From Sanderia malayensis (Eukaryota > Cnidaria > Scyphozoa > Semaeostomeae > Pelagiidae), in NCBI GenBank assembly GCA_013076295.1, contig RQOL01000616.1, positions 4,058,392 to 4,122,391 of the forward strand: a stretch of DNA of 64,000 bases. The letters are read 5' to 3'. The position numbers and the translations under genes are program-made. The number at the start of each line of letters is the position of its first letter. Position 1 is the stretch's first letter. Below, in pieces: positions 48,301 to 58,286 of this stretch. The notes under the pieces were generated by a model that ran no database searches, was not told the DNA's origin, and saw only the letters and a list, made by a program, of their open reading frames with translations.

Positions 48301-49236
48301 GCCCTCTATTGAACGTCGCGCTTTAAACCAAGCATCTGTAATAAACGCCGCCCTCTAATGAACGCCGCCCTCTATTGAACGCCGCATCTTCAAAAGCGGC
48401 GTTTATTAGAAAACACACGTCAGCGAAAGTTTTCGTGTCATAGATGAGGACTCTGACAGAGACAGTGACATTGACATTGACATACTTCAACGTGAACACA
48501 TCATTTGTGAACTAAACATTTTTCATAAGGTCTGTCACTACGTGTTTTTGGGAAAAGAAGACATTGTCTGTTTTTACCTTTCTTGTCTCACGTTTCATTT
48601 TGTAAAGAACGCCGCCCTCTAATGAACGCCGCCCTCCATTAAACGCCGCATGTAAAAGTTGGATTTTGAAAAGAACGCCGCGGCGTTCTTTAGAGGAAAT
48701 ACGGTATAAGAATCAATGGATTAAGAACCTTCTCGGTGATATTTCTGCTCAAAACAATAGAAGAAACAATAGCCTATTGTCTTAGAACAATAGGCTGGAT
48801 GGAAAATTTACAGGTTCTTAGCTACATGCGGGCTTTTACTGTAATCAATAAGGTCAATCATTGGCATCATGAGCCTTCCCCCCCCCTCTCATCTCAATTG
48901 TATGTTACGATCATCTTCCTATTCGTTTCAGGTCTAGCTCTTTCTACAGAACTATACCTGGAAGGAGGCATTAGAGGTTGTGAGATAGGCTCAGTCATGT
49001 TTGGAAGTGGTTCAAATGGGATGGAACAGCCAGCACAAATGGAGCTTGTTCGTCTTGCACTGCCACGAAGAGTTTACTCAATGGAACATATCAACTATGC
49101 CGTTCAGGTGATCAAGAAGGTGGTTGCTCGAGCTTCGACTATCAAACCCATGCGAATCAAAAGCCAGCCTAAACGCTTAAGACATTTCACTGCAGAATAT
49201 GAATACATACATGGCATGGAACTAATGTCAATGTGA
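45353..49236 (+). CDS. tnaA-like: Tryptophanase (tryptophan indole-lyase), PLP-dependent, spliced
   Basis: Beta-eliminating lyase that should convert L-tryptophan to indole, pyruvate and ammonia. Exons: 45353-45818, 46850-47030, 47685-48121, 48932-49236; 462 aa, nearly the full length of bacterial TnaA (471) and tyrosine phenol-lyase (456). Active-site parts are in place: Tyr71 and Arg100 (IPTHQGR), Asp213 and Arg216 (LDACRFAEN), PLP-binding Lys256 (MSAKKDG), Arg402 (LVRLALPRR). Residues that separate tryptophanase from tyrosine phenol-lyase are of the tryptophanase type: Asp124 (HFDTT, E. coli Asp137), Ile380 (CEIG, where tyrosine phenol-lyase has Arg381) and His446 (LRHFTA, E. coli His463). 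Three GT-AG introns, animal neighbours on both sides and intron-borne MITEs shared with the rest of the window show it is resident nuclear DNA, not contamination. No signal or mitochondrial presequence is evident. Origin by bacterial transfer is inferred. Confidence 0.95.
45909..46052. mobile_element. Decayed relative of the 17.5-kb TA-flanked element
   Basis: The left end AGTCAACTCT(TT)GTAATTCG and right-end GGTTCGAATTATACAGAGTT resemble the termini at 17461-18809, with changes. It lies in intron 1 of the tryptophanase gene. Boundaries are approximate. Confidence 0.5.
47177..47361. mobile_element. hAT-like MITE in tryptophanase intron 2
   Basis: Inverted ends CAGGGGCGTCGTGG and CCACGACGCCCCTG bound the element. 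The 8-bp CATCAAGT occurs directly on both sides (47169-47176 and 47362-47369), a typical hAT duplication. The 185-bp interior has repeated AAATTTCCGAAAA motifs and a C-rich right end. It resembles in structure, but not in sequence, the element at 17111-17426. Confidence 0.85.
47366..47622. repeat. Minisatellite, about 22-bp unit
   Basis: About 11 degenerate copies of a unit like GATCCAGTTCCATATCGTGTAT. It begins within the right-hand target duplication of the hAT-like MITE and runs to just before tryptophanase exon 3. The open frame seen across it on the minus strand is a by-product of the repeat. Confidence 0.85.
48244..48841. mobile_element. Nested pair of TA-flanked MITEs in tryptophanase intron 3
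   Basis: The outer element has ends CAGTAAAAACCCGCAT and ATGCGGGCTTTTACTG (one mismatch), flanked by TA (48242-48243 and 48842-48843). An inner 444-bp element at 48261-48704 has perfect 25-bp inverted ends starting CCGTATTTCCTCTAAAGAAC, flanked by TA. Its termini carry tandem copies of GAACGCCGCCCTCTA. The inner element is related in style to that at 18812-19279. Confidence 0.85.
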
Positions 49237-50182
49237 TTAAAAGAACAAATACCACACACTTAGCTGCGTTTAATTTGCATTTTTCCTTCGCTTAAACATA
49301 ATGTTTGCTTTCTAAAACTTTTAAAATATGGTAAACGTCATATTACAAATGGCGTTCTTTATTATAGTAGTTAAATGTTGAAAAACTTTTTTATATTGTA
49401 AATCATATTCGAGAAGCATATTAGAAAAGGTAAGATTGTCGTGTTCTTTCAATGAATCGTGCACTGATTAGCAAACCCAGTTGAAACTTGATAAGACGTA
49501 ATTTGAAAAGTCTAAATTCTTAATTTCCTTCTGGACAACACACGATCCACGACCAGCTTCTCATCTTGAACATAGCACGCACGTGAAACAGATAATTAAC
49601 ATCCTTGCTTTCTATTATGAACTGTGAACCAAGCGCTTTTCATACACGAGAAAAAAGATTGTAAGATTATATATTTGTTAGCAGCGCAACATATCTGCAC
49701 ACATTACTGATATGATCAACGAGAATCGATGACTGATCCTTATCGGTTGCTGTTTTCAAATTTCCATAATCTAATTTTGTTGGCAAGTCTGGTGGAAAAT
49801 TACCCAGCAATGTTAGCAGATGTATGCGATAGCCAACATTCTAATTCGATTTCGCCAGTTCGGGAGACTTTGTTAAGAGAAGTGCAGATCGATCTTTGAG
49901 CAACTATCCAAAGTTCAAAATAAAAAAACAAGTCTCTTTTGTTTAGAAATCAAATAATAACTACATTTTATTGACAAACGATTTGTGCCGTTAGCAGGCA
50001 TTTAAATTGAACTTTCGTTTATGTTTATAGAAGGAACAGCTGGTTAATGCGTTAATAATTAAACATTTCGTGGATATAGACCCGTTAAAAATCAAATATA
50101 GGCATCATAACTAGCCATAAACTCCAACAACAAATCAGTTATTTTCAATGCAGGGAATATCTTTAAAAAATATAAAAAAGCA
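49237..50182. other. Intergenic sequence
   Basis: Lies between the tryptophanase stop codon and the PAN/EGF gene start. AT-rich, with no recognised exon, RNA gene or repeat. It probably includes the 3' UTR of the former and the promoter of the latter. Confidence 0.4.
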
Positions 50183-51358
50183 ATGGATCGATCAAACTTA
50201 AATTGCTGTTACATTTTGCTTCTTGTAACTCTGTCGTCGATAACAATGGTGGAAAGCGGTTGTTTTATATCAGAGGGGATGAAGTTCAGACAGTTCCAGT
50301 CAGTGGCGTTGAATGCGATGCCAATTGAAACAATACAAATCTGGCGCGAAATCGAATGCCAAATGGAATGCCATGCCAATTCAAAATGCAATTCTATAAA
50401 TATAAAGGCCGCTACACATGGCCTGATATGTGAGCTACTATCGCTCAATTCAAAATCTGCTACGACTATCGCAAACAGCAACTCGACGTATTATGAATTC
50501 GAAAATACGTTCAAGGCAAGAGATGCTTTCAACATTGAGTGTATAACCATCATTATCACGACGAAAGTATGATGACGATTATATGGTAACACTCGTTTAT
50601 CTTTTCAGGGTGAGAACGATGTCTTCTATAAAAAGACATATTGTGAACCAGAGTGCCAATACTTTGGACAATGTACAAATAATGCTCACATGCCGTGGTT
50701 TGCGAACTGCAGATGTGATCAAGGTATTACGAACAGTTACTAGCATATAATACTTTCACGTGTTTAATCCCAACCCTAACAATAACTCTAAACATAGCCC
50801 TAACCCTAACCCTAACAATGACTCTAACCCTGTCTGCTTTTACTCTATTAGCATGGCCACGGGTCAGTTTTCAACAACATTGAGTTGTTTATTTAAGATG
50901 GTTACATTTTCTTTTCTATCTTATTACATGTAGGCAGCATTCAGCCTCTTTTCAAAAGAACCGTTCTTGTTGGAGCAAAGAATAGCGCATTTGCCTCTTT
51001 AACCGTCCAAGTATCAACTGGAAGATACAAAATCAAACTTGTATACGTAAATGGCTTCGTATCGTGTGTCCCCAACTATGTAACATATTATACTCACTTT
51101 GGGTGCAAGCTTAGCACTAAAGATGAAATTGAAATGATTGTCACTCAAAAGGATAATACCGTAATGCTGCCTGGAAACCAAGGAGTCACCCACGATGGAC
51201 AAAAAAGTCGATCAACATTTGTAACATACAATGATCCAGTAGACCTTACATATGGCCAGCAGTTACGTATCTGGCACAGAGAAGATCTTCATAACAGTTA
51301 CGAAGCAGACAACGCTGGCAGTGTTTTTATGTATGTTTTAGCAATAAAACAAGAATAA
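50183..51358 (+). CDS. Secreted PAN/EGF protein with a C-terminal uncharacterised domain
   Basis: Exons: 50183-50515 (GC donor), 50609-50723, 50934-51358; 290 aa. A signal peptide (CCYILLLVTLSSITMVESG) precedes a PAN/Apple-like module (about 27-111) containing the pattern CQMECHANSKCNSINIK...CELL. Exon 2 is an EGF-like unit (CEPECQYFGQC to NCRCDQG). Exon 3 encodes an approximately 140-residue domain with KIKLVYVNGFVSCVPNY, FGCKLS, and LRIWHREDLHNSYEADNAG. I have the impression that similar domains occur behind PAN/EGF modules in other marine invertebrates but cannot name the family. Probably an extracellular, calcium- or carbohydrate-interacting protein. Splicing at exon 1 requires a GC-AG intron; the alternative is a read-through ending at 50572. 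Confidence 0.75.
50768..50830 (+). repeat. Short interstitial CCCTAA-type repeats
   Basis: CCCAACCCTAAC, then CCCTAACCCTAACCCTAAC and related degenerate copies in intron 2 of the PAN/EGF gene. This is the animal telomere motif (TTAGGG on the other strand), also seen at 61.4-62.5 kb. Confidence 0.75.
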
Positions 51359-51950
51359 AAAACTTGTGCAAAAATAATGGCTAGAAGCGTATGTTAATAG
51401 TTGTAGTACCATTGCTGAGTGGTGTGAAAATATGTTTATTGAATGCACACAGCAATAGATATATAGTAGTGACGTTTCGCCTCGAAATATATTCTTTATC
51501 TTATCAATAATTGCACTCAATATACCAACTCAAATGTATTCCGATCTTTATAATCATTTGAGAATATTGTAGTTTTCAAATTACTTATTCAGCAGTCAAG
51601 AATATTGTACCTTACAAATTATAATCTCATATATTCAGAGTTACACTTTTTCGATATAACGAAGACGCGCAAATAAATGTCTTTTGGTAAATAAAAGTGG
51701 ATCAACCATGCCACCATAAAGGTTTTCTGATTAACATTTGAATGGAAACGAGAACGTCTTACACCAATCATTCTATAGTTGACTATTCGAGGACCTGCTT
51801 AATTTACAAAACCATTTGAATTAGGCTCAATTATAGTTTGATCCTTGGTTTGGGTGATATTCTCAAATATGCCTAAACAGTGCGTGTGCATCACTTTATG
51901 TTATAACGCTATCATCAAGATTTTGAATTAGCTATAACAGTTGGCTTAAC

Positions 51951-54900
51951 ATGAGCAGAACCCCAAGAGTGGATCCAGCCTTCAAGAATGCAGGTCACAA
52001 GCCAGGAATAGAAATATGGAGAGTTGAGGTATAGGGCGGTTCAAACTTTGGAATATTAGCAATAAACGATTCCTGTTGTTTAATAAAAAGACCATATTTC
52101 ACAGAATTATTAATTATCTAAATTCACACTGTTGTGATACGGATATATAGTCACCGACTTCTTTGTTGAGTTTTAAAGCTGCAGCCAGCTGCAGGTAAGA
52201 AATAAAAACATCTTGGTCTTGATCTTATCATTCATAGAAACTCAACGTTGTTCTCCAACCACGAGCAACCCATGGAGTATTTTACTCCGGAGATTCCTAC
52301 ATCATTTTGCAGGTGATTATTTGCTCATTGAATTGTATTCATACACTCAGCAATTAGCTACGAAAATTAATTACTCACCTTTACATACTCACGTGAACTA
52401 AATTACCAACTTGAATTCGGATCTTTGCTGTTACTTTACTTCTCAACTTCTCAAATCTAGGCAAAAAGAACAGACCATCATTTAGAATGGAATATTCACT
52501 TCTGGCTTGGAAAAGATACAACGCAGGTATTCATTACGAATGTATTTCATAAAACACCTAAAAAGGTTTTTGAAAATATATTTACTGCAATGCACAAATC
52601 TTAAGACAGAGTATGATAACGATGTTTAGCTCCATTAGTCACACAGTGTGCTAAAGTAAGTTGCACTTGCTTATACCTTCGTAAAGATTGATGAATGAAT
52701 AAACAACGTGGTCTCTATCATTTTCAACTCAAGGATGAAGCGGGAATAGCAGCTTACAAAACAGTTGAATTGGATGACTTACTGGGAGGATCTCCCGTTC
52801 AATATCGAGAGGTAGATTGAAATATGATGCATTTATATGATGTACAATGGTGTATGATGTAAGATGTATGCTGGTGCGAGCCAATGTAGTGTAAGATGTA
52901 TGATGTATGATGTATGATGTATGATTTATGTTGTATGATGTATGATGTATGATGTATGATGTATGATGTATGATGTATGATGTATGATGTATGAAGTAGA
53001 CTGTCGTACTCAATCTATTTTGAATTGCAAAACATCTCAAGTTGTTGTTAAATTTTCCTTGCTTCGTAGGTACAAAATCATGAATCTAGGGAGTTCCTTC
53101 GACTTTTTCCACAAGAAATAAGGTAAGATTGGATTGAAAAGTGTTCACGAACTTTGGATGCATTGTGTAACAGCAGATCGGAACTTTTCAGCGTGTTCAA
53201 CGTCAAAAAACATGTAAAAATAGCACTAATGTTTATTCTCCTCTTTTGAGGTATTTGAAAGGTGGAGTAGCAACTGGATTCAAGCACGTAGAAAGAAACA
53301 AATTCGAGAAAAGATTGTTTCAAGTCAAAGGAAAAAGAGATGTCAGAATCATCCAGGTAAATAGTGCTGTGGTTAAAATGTTAATCTGATTTTGAATCTA
53401 TTCTTCATTTCGAATACGGCATCTTGATGGATATATTTCATTCTTTCAAGACTGAAATTAGCTATACATCACTTAATACTGGTGATGTGTTTATTCTCGA
53501 TGATGGTTTCAAACTTTTCTGCTGGAATGGACGTGAAAGTAGCAAAAAGGAGCGAATCAAGGTAGGTAACATTTATAGGAGAATTATCTTTGCCATTTAC
53601 TATAGACGTGCAAAGAACGGAAGATACATTGTCTAGCTTAAAAAGCCCAAAAGAAAAGTGCAATCATGACCTATGCAAGTGGGCAAAATGTCTTACTTAC
53701 TTTAGGCAATGTTGATCAACGACAGTGTATATACTCCAAACGTTTTGAGCTTTATTGAGTAATAGAGAAGCTAGATTTTTGTGCCATAACATCCTGGAAA
53801 ATAAAAGAAAATTCATGTTCAGTTGAAATAAATTTGATTATTTTCCAGGCAGCAGAAGTAGCAAGACGAATCCGAGACGAAGAACGAGGAGGAAAATCTC
53901 AGATTTTTATAATTGGTTAGAGCTTCGACTAATTGCTTCACACTTGTATTGGGACTCAGAGCTATACTTTGCAAACTCATAACTGAAACAGTGTTTATCT
54001 TCACAAGTAATAAAATGGCGTCAAACATCAATTTTTAGATCAGGGAAAGGACCACAGAGAAGAGGCGGAGTTTTTCAAAAACCTTGGATCAAATGGACCA
54101 ATAAAAAGTGCCAATGAAGGAGGGGATGATGAAATGTTTGAAACAAAGCGCCTTGAAAGCATTTCTCTTTACAGGTGATATTCACTCGTTTGATATCAAT
54201 GTTTGCAGACAGAAGAATACAAAGTGAACTTTAATTGAGTCAATGCTCTGTTTATTTATCTAGAGTATCCGATGCTGCTGGAGAACTGTCCGTGGAGGAA
54301 ATGTCCTTTAAGAGTTTGACACGAGAACTTCTTGATACAAACGTAAGTAGTGGAACATGAAAAGCAGATGACAATAAGTTGAGCCAATCAATAAAATTGA
54401 ACGTGCTTGCTGGTTGTTTTGCAGGACTGCTTCATAGTAGACACAGGTCCAAGTGGTGTGTACGCATGGGTTGGAAAGAATTGCACAAAAAATGAGAAAA
54501 AAGCAGCTCTTTCAACTGCAATGGTATATCAACCTTCTAAGTCCCTTCCTTATTACCGTTAATATTCTTTTAAGCTCCCCCGAAAGTTAATTGTTTTCAA
54601 TCACTTTGACGGGGGTTTACAAGAGAAAGGGGATAGTTGAGTGGTGGGCTTCAAAAAGCAAGAATCATCTATTTTTAATTTTACTTGCCATTTCTGTGCA
54701 CAGGAATTTGTTCAGGCCAAGGAATATCCTGCGTGGACTCAAGTGACGAGAGTAGTGGAAGGAGCAGAAACGCCGATATTCAAACAGCTCTTTTCAACCT
54801 GGAAAGAAGATGTGCAAACAATTAAAATTACTGTAAACAACAAAACAAGTAGGTCTTTGAAACTGTGAAACACTGGGCATTGTATACCCCTAAAGTCTAC

Positions 54901-57900
54901 CTCGACTAGTAACTATACCATTCCTGTTTTAGCCAAGGTAAAGAAAGAAGCCAATGTTTCGGCATTGCATAAGCGAGCTGCAACAGCTAAAGACATGATG
55001 CCAGACAACGCGGATGGAAACCTTCAGGTCATTAACGTGTTCACTTAATAATTCACTGTTCCTGAGAGCCCTGGGGAACAATAATCTATCACGTGGTCTT
55101 GAATTCTATTATCCATCTATCTATCTGTCTCTCTATATATCGATTACTTGTCTTCTAAAATGCTGACAATTCCAATGTCATCTTCCGTGTAGATATGGAG
55201 AGTAGATGAGTTATGTCAAAGTGAGTGGAAGACTGACAAACATGGCGAATTCTTCGAAGGAGACTGCTACGTAATGCTTTACACTTACAATGACGAAGAA
55301 AATAATCTGAAACATATCATCTATAGCTGGCAGGTAATTTAAAAAAATAATTCAAAATTCATCACGAATTTGTCCTGTTACTATCAAAAATTCTTGCTTC
55401 TCCGTAATCAAGGTAATTCGTTGTACGTGCTAATATCAATGCGATCTCTCGTGTGAGGCTTCATAACATGTGATAGTTTGCTGTTCCTTAACCAAAATTG
55501 TTAATTTCGGGCAAAATCTCTTGACAAACATTTAATGTTCTTCAAAACAGGGAGCAAAAAGTACAAACGAAAGCAGGGGTGTTGCTGCTACATTTGCAAA
55601 ACAACTGGATGATGATTTAGAAAAACAAGCAACCGTGGTGAGCTATGGGCCATGACTCTAATCACTATATACCGTACACTATTCTTTCTTTCTTTCTTCA
55701 ATTAAAGACCTTGTTTTAATGCCTTGTTATTCAATCCGCAGATACGTGTAATGCAAGGAAACGAACCTATGCATTTTCTTCGCATATTGAATGGGAAGAT
55801 AATTATACTTATGGCAAGTCTAGACTGCCTAATAAGCTACAAAAATTTGTTAAGCACCTATGAGAATTTAAACAAGTCAATGCTAGCTCACGTATAGTTG
55901 CAAGCTCACGAGTCAAAGAAGATGATAACAGCCTTTGCATTTTATTCAGGGTAATGCACCAAGCAGTCTGAAAGGAAGTTCTTCAACTGACAACTATTCA
56001 GGTGGAGTTCGTCTTTTTCACATAAGAGCAACATCTTGGTACAACATCAAAGCAACACAAGTATGTCAATGTAACATATTGAGTGTTGTGTTAGCTAAGT
56101 TTTCATTATTCAATCTATGTGACATGCTCTTAAACTTTTTATTAATATTTTGCTTCACAGGTCGATCTGAAGGCTTCAAACCTCAACTCAAATGATGCTT
56201 TCCTATTGCAAACGCCTTCGATAAACTTCGTTTGGGAGGGAAAAGTAAGCTGGCTGTTTTGTTTCGCATAAACCGCTTGTGTTACTGAAACATCATGAAA
56301 AAGTTCAATATTAATATGACAATTCAATTTTAGGGTGCTAGCGACGAAGAAAAAGATTTTGCCGAAGAAATTTCAGATTATATTGCTCCAACAGGGTAGG
56401 GATACCTTTTCTCAAACTATACTTGGATAATCGAGTTGTGGATTATTAGATTTTGGTCTGTTGTGACTGATTTGACAAATTATTTTCATAGAGACTTGGT
56501 AATAATTCAAGAAGGATACGAAATCAATGATTTCTGGAGCTTACTGGGTGGAAAAGCAGAGTATTCAAGTAACGAAAAAGTGCAGGTAGGAAAGAGCATC
56601 TTCCCATAATTTTTTGCGATAGTTATGAAGCGTTCTACATTGCTCAAACTTCTTGCAGACTGAGTTACAAACATTTCCGCCAAGATTGTACCAATGTTCT
56701 AATGCATCTGGGACTTTCAAAGTTGAGCAAATTGTCGATTTCGATCAAGAGGTATGTCCATTTGTCTACAGCATCCTTTTTACAATATTTTCCTAACCCT
56801 AAGAACATTTATACAGTAGAGAAAACATCACAAAATTTGTTAATTTTAGGATCTATGTGAAGATGATGTCATGCTTCTTGATATTTATGATGAAGTTTGT
56901 ATTTTTTCTTGATCAAATTTCTAGATAAAACACTCAACTATAAATCGAATCACCTTCCCTGCTTACGTATCAATAAGAATGCCAGTTTTCTTTCACGAAG
57001 CTTAGATGAACCGAAATCCTAATTCATAAATACTGATGACATTGTCAGGTTTTTGTGTGGATTGGCAAAGGAGCAAACGACTTGGAAAGACAAGAATCAT
57101 ATCGTACAGCATCAGTAAGCATCAAGATCAATCTCGATAGTTAATCATCAAAGAGGGTGACCCAAGGATTGTTAGAGGGCTTTATTTTGCAAATTATTTT
57201 TCAGGAATACATAAAATCCGATGCTAGAGGTCGCGATCTTGAGAACACTGGCATAATAGAAATAAAACAAGGCTTTGAGCCGGTAAATTTCACGGCTTAT
57301 TTTGATGCATGGGACTCTGCGAAGTGGAACGTAAGTCATAATATTCACAATGCTTCAGTCTTGCATATACTGTAAATTCTCTTTTAAATTCCTCCCGGGG
57401 GCTTATTGTTAGAAGCTTATAGAGAGGGGGGCTTAATTGAGATGAAGGGCTAAAAAGAAAACTTACGGTATAACATTGCAAAAAGACTAATTTCGATTGT
57501 AAAATGATGTAGGTAGCCAGTAGTTGATAATTTTGGTTTCTTTTTAATATATAGCATGGCAAATCATACGAGAAAATGCGAGGGGAAATGGATGCCGAAA
57601 ATGCAAAGGCTATGAAAGCATTGGAGGTAATAACATCCCTTGTACTAATATCTATGTAGCTAAAGAGCTACTCTATGTACACCTATCTGACAATTTATTA
57701 AACTGTAAAAGTCAATGATCGCGTATAAAAGATTGGTGAGACATGTAATATTTCCAGGAACGCTCAAAATATAAAGAAACTTACCCTTACATGGAGTTGA
57801 AGCGCAAAACCAAGATGCATGGAATAGACATATGCAATAAAGAAGTAAGTAGTTGTATGTCCTGCAAATTTCTTGTCGCACACCTGCAGAATATGAAAAA

Positions 57901-58086
57901 TAAACACAAATCGAATAACAATCATACTTGAAGCGTCAATGGTTTGATATTTTCAAATTGAATATTTTGCAGAAATACCTGAATGATGAAGATTTCAAAC
58001 GTGTTTTTGGCATGAATCGGGTTCAGTTTTACGATCAGCCAGTTTGGAAGCAAGTGAATAAGAAAAAAATGATGGGTTTGTTTTGA
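51951..58086 (+). CDS. VIL1: Villin (six gelsolin-like domains plus headpiece)
   Basis: Actin-capping, severing and bundling protein. Exons: 51951-52028, 52238-52312, 52461-52526, 52734-52811, 53070-53122, 53251-53356, 53451-53561, 53849-53915, 54039-54174, 54264-54342, 54425-54523, 54704-54848, 54933-55027, 55193-55333, 55551-55637, 55742-55813 (GC donor), 55950-56060, 56161-56244, 56334-56395, 56492-56585, 56659-56751, 56850-56894, 57049-57114, 57205-57330, 57555-57626, 57758-57844, 57973-58086; 813 aa versus about 827 in vertebrates. It starts with [11 protein letters not shown], the villin/gelsolin domain 1 opening. Domain 1 also has [11 protein letters not shown] and FHWLG-like [12 protein letters not shown]. 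Domain 4 reopens with IWRVDEL and GDCYVMLY. The C-terminal headpiece ([13 protein letters not shown], then [14 protein letters not shown]) separates villin from gelsolin. The Lys cluster before GLF is the actin-binding patch in known headpieces. The gene is convergent with PAK1IP1, 200 bases away. Confidence 0.97.
52891..52994 (+). repeat. (TGTATGA)n microsatellite
   Basis: About 14 copies of the 7-base unit TGTATGA with a few variants, within a villin intron. Minus-strand frames across it are repeat artefacts. Confidence 0.85.
57370..57468. mobile_element. Short degenerate TA-flanked MITE
   Basis: The left end CTGTAAATTCTC and right end GAAAACTTACGG, each next to TA, resemble the CCGTAAATCCTC ends of the element at 18812-19279. 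Internal GGGGGCTTATT and GGGGGGCTTAATTGAG recall its tandem termini. It lies in a villin intron. Decayed, with inner deletion. Confidence 0.55.
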
Positions 58087-58286
58087 ATTTCGTGAATGCA
58101 TTAATCGCATTAATTACAAAGCAAGCATTAAGCAAATCAATTTAACATGTGTCTCTAATTGCTTATTACCCATATCGTGCGCTGACATTATATCATGACT
58201 TATATACATACTTATGAAATAAAATCGCTTATACTTACTTTTACTTTGCTTAACAAACTATAATAGTAATGATATATAATGCGTGC

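Noticed and set aside
45353..49236. Bacterial contamination as the source of the tryptophanase
   Set aside because: Three introns with eukaryotic splice sites and matching phases, intron-borne MITEs and continuous animal genes on both sides argue against it.
45353..49236. Tyrosine phenol-lyase as the enzyme identity
   Set aside because: All three specificity positions examined carry the tryptophanase-type residue.
52729..53040. Minus-strand frame with repeated SYIIHHT
   Set aside because: It is the translation of the TGTATGA microsatellite within a villin intron.
51951..58086. Gelsolin or severin as the identity of the actin-binding gene
   Set aside because: The six-domain length and a clear C-terminal headpiece ending in GLF make it villin.
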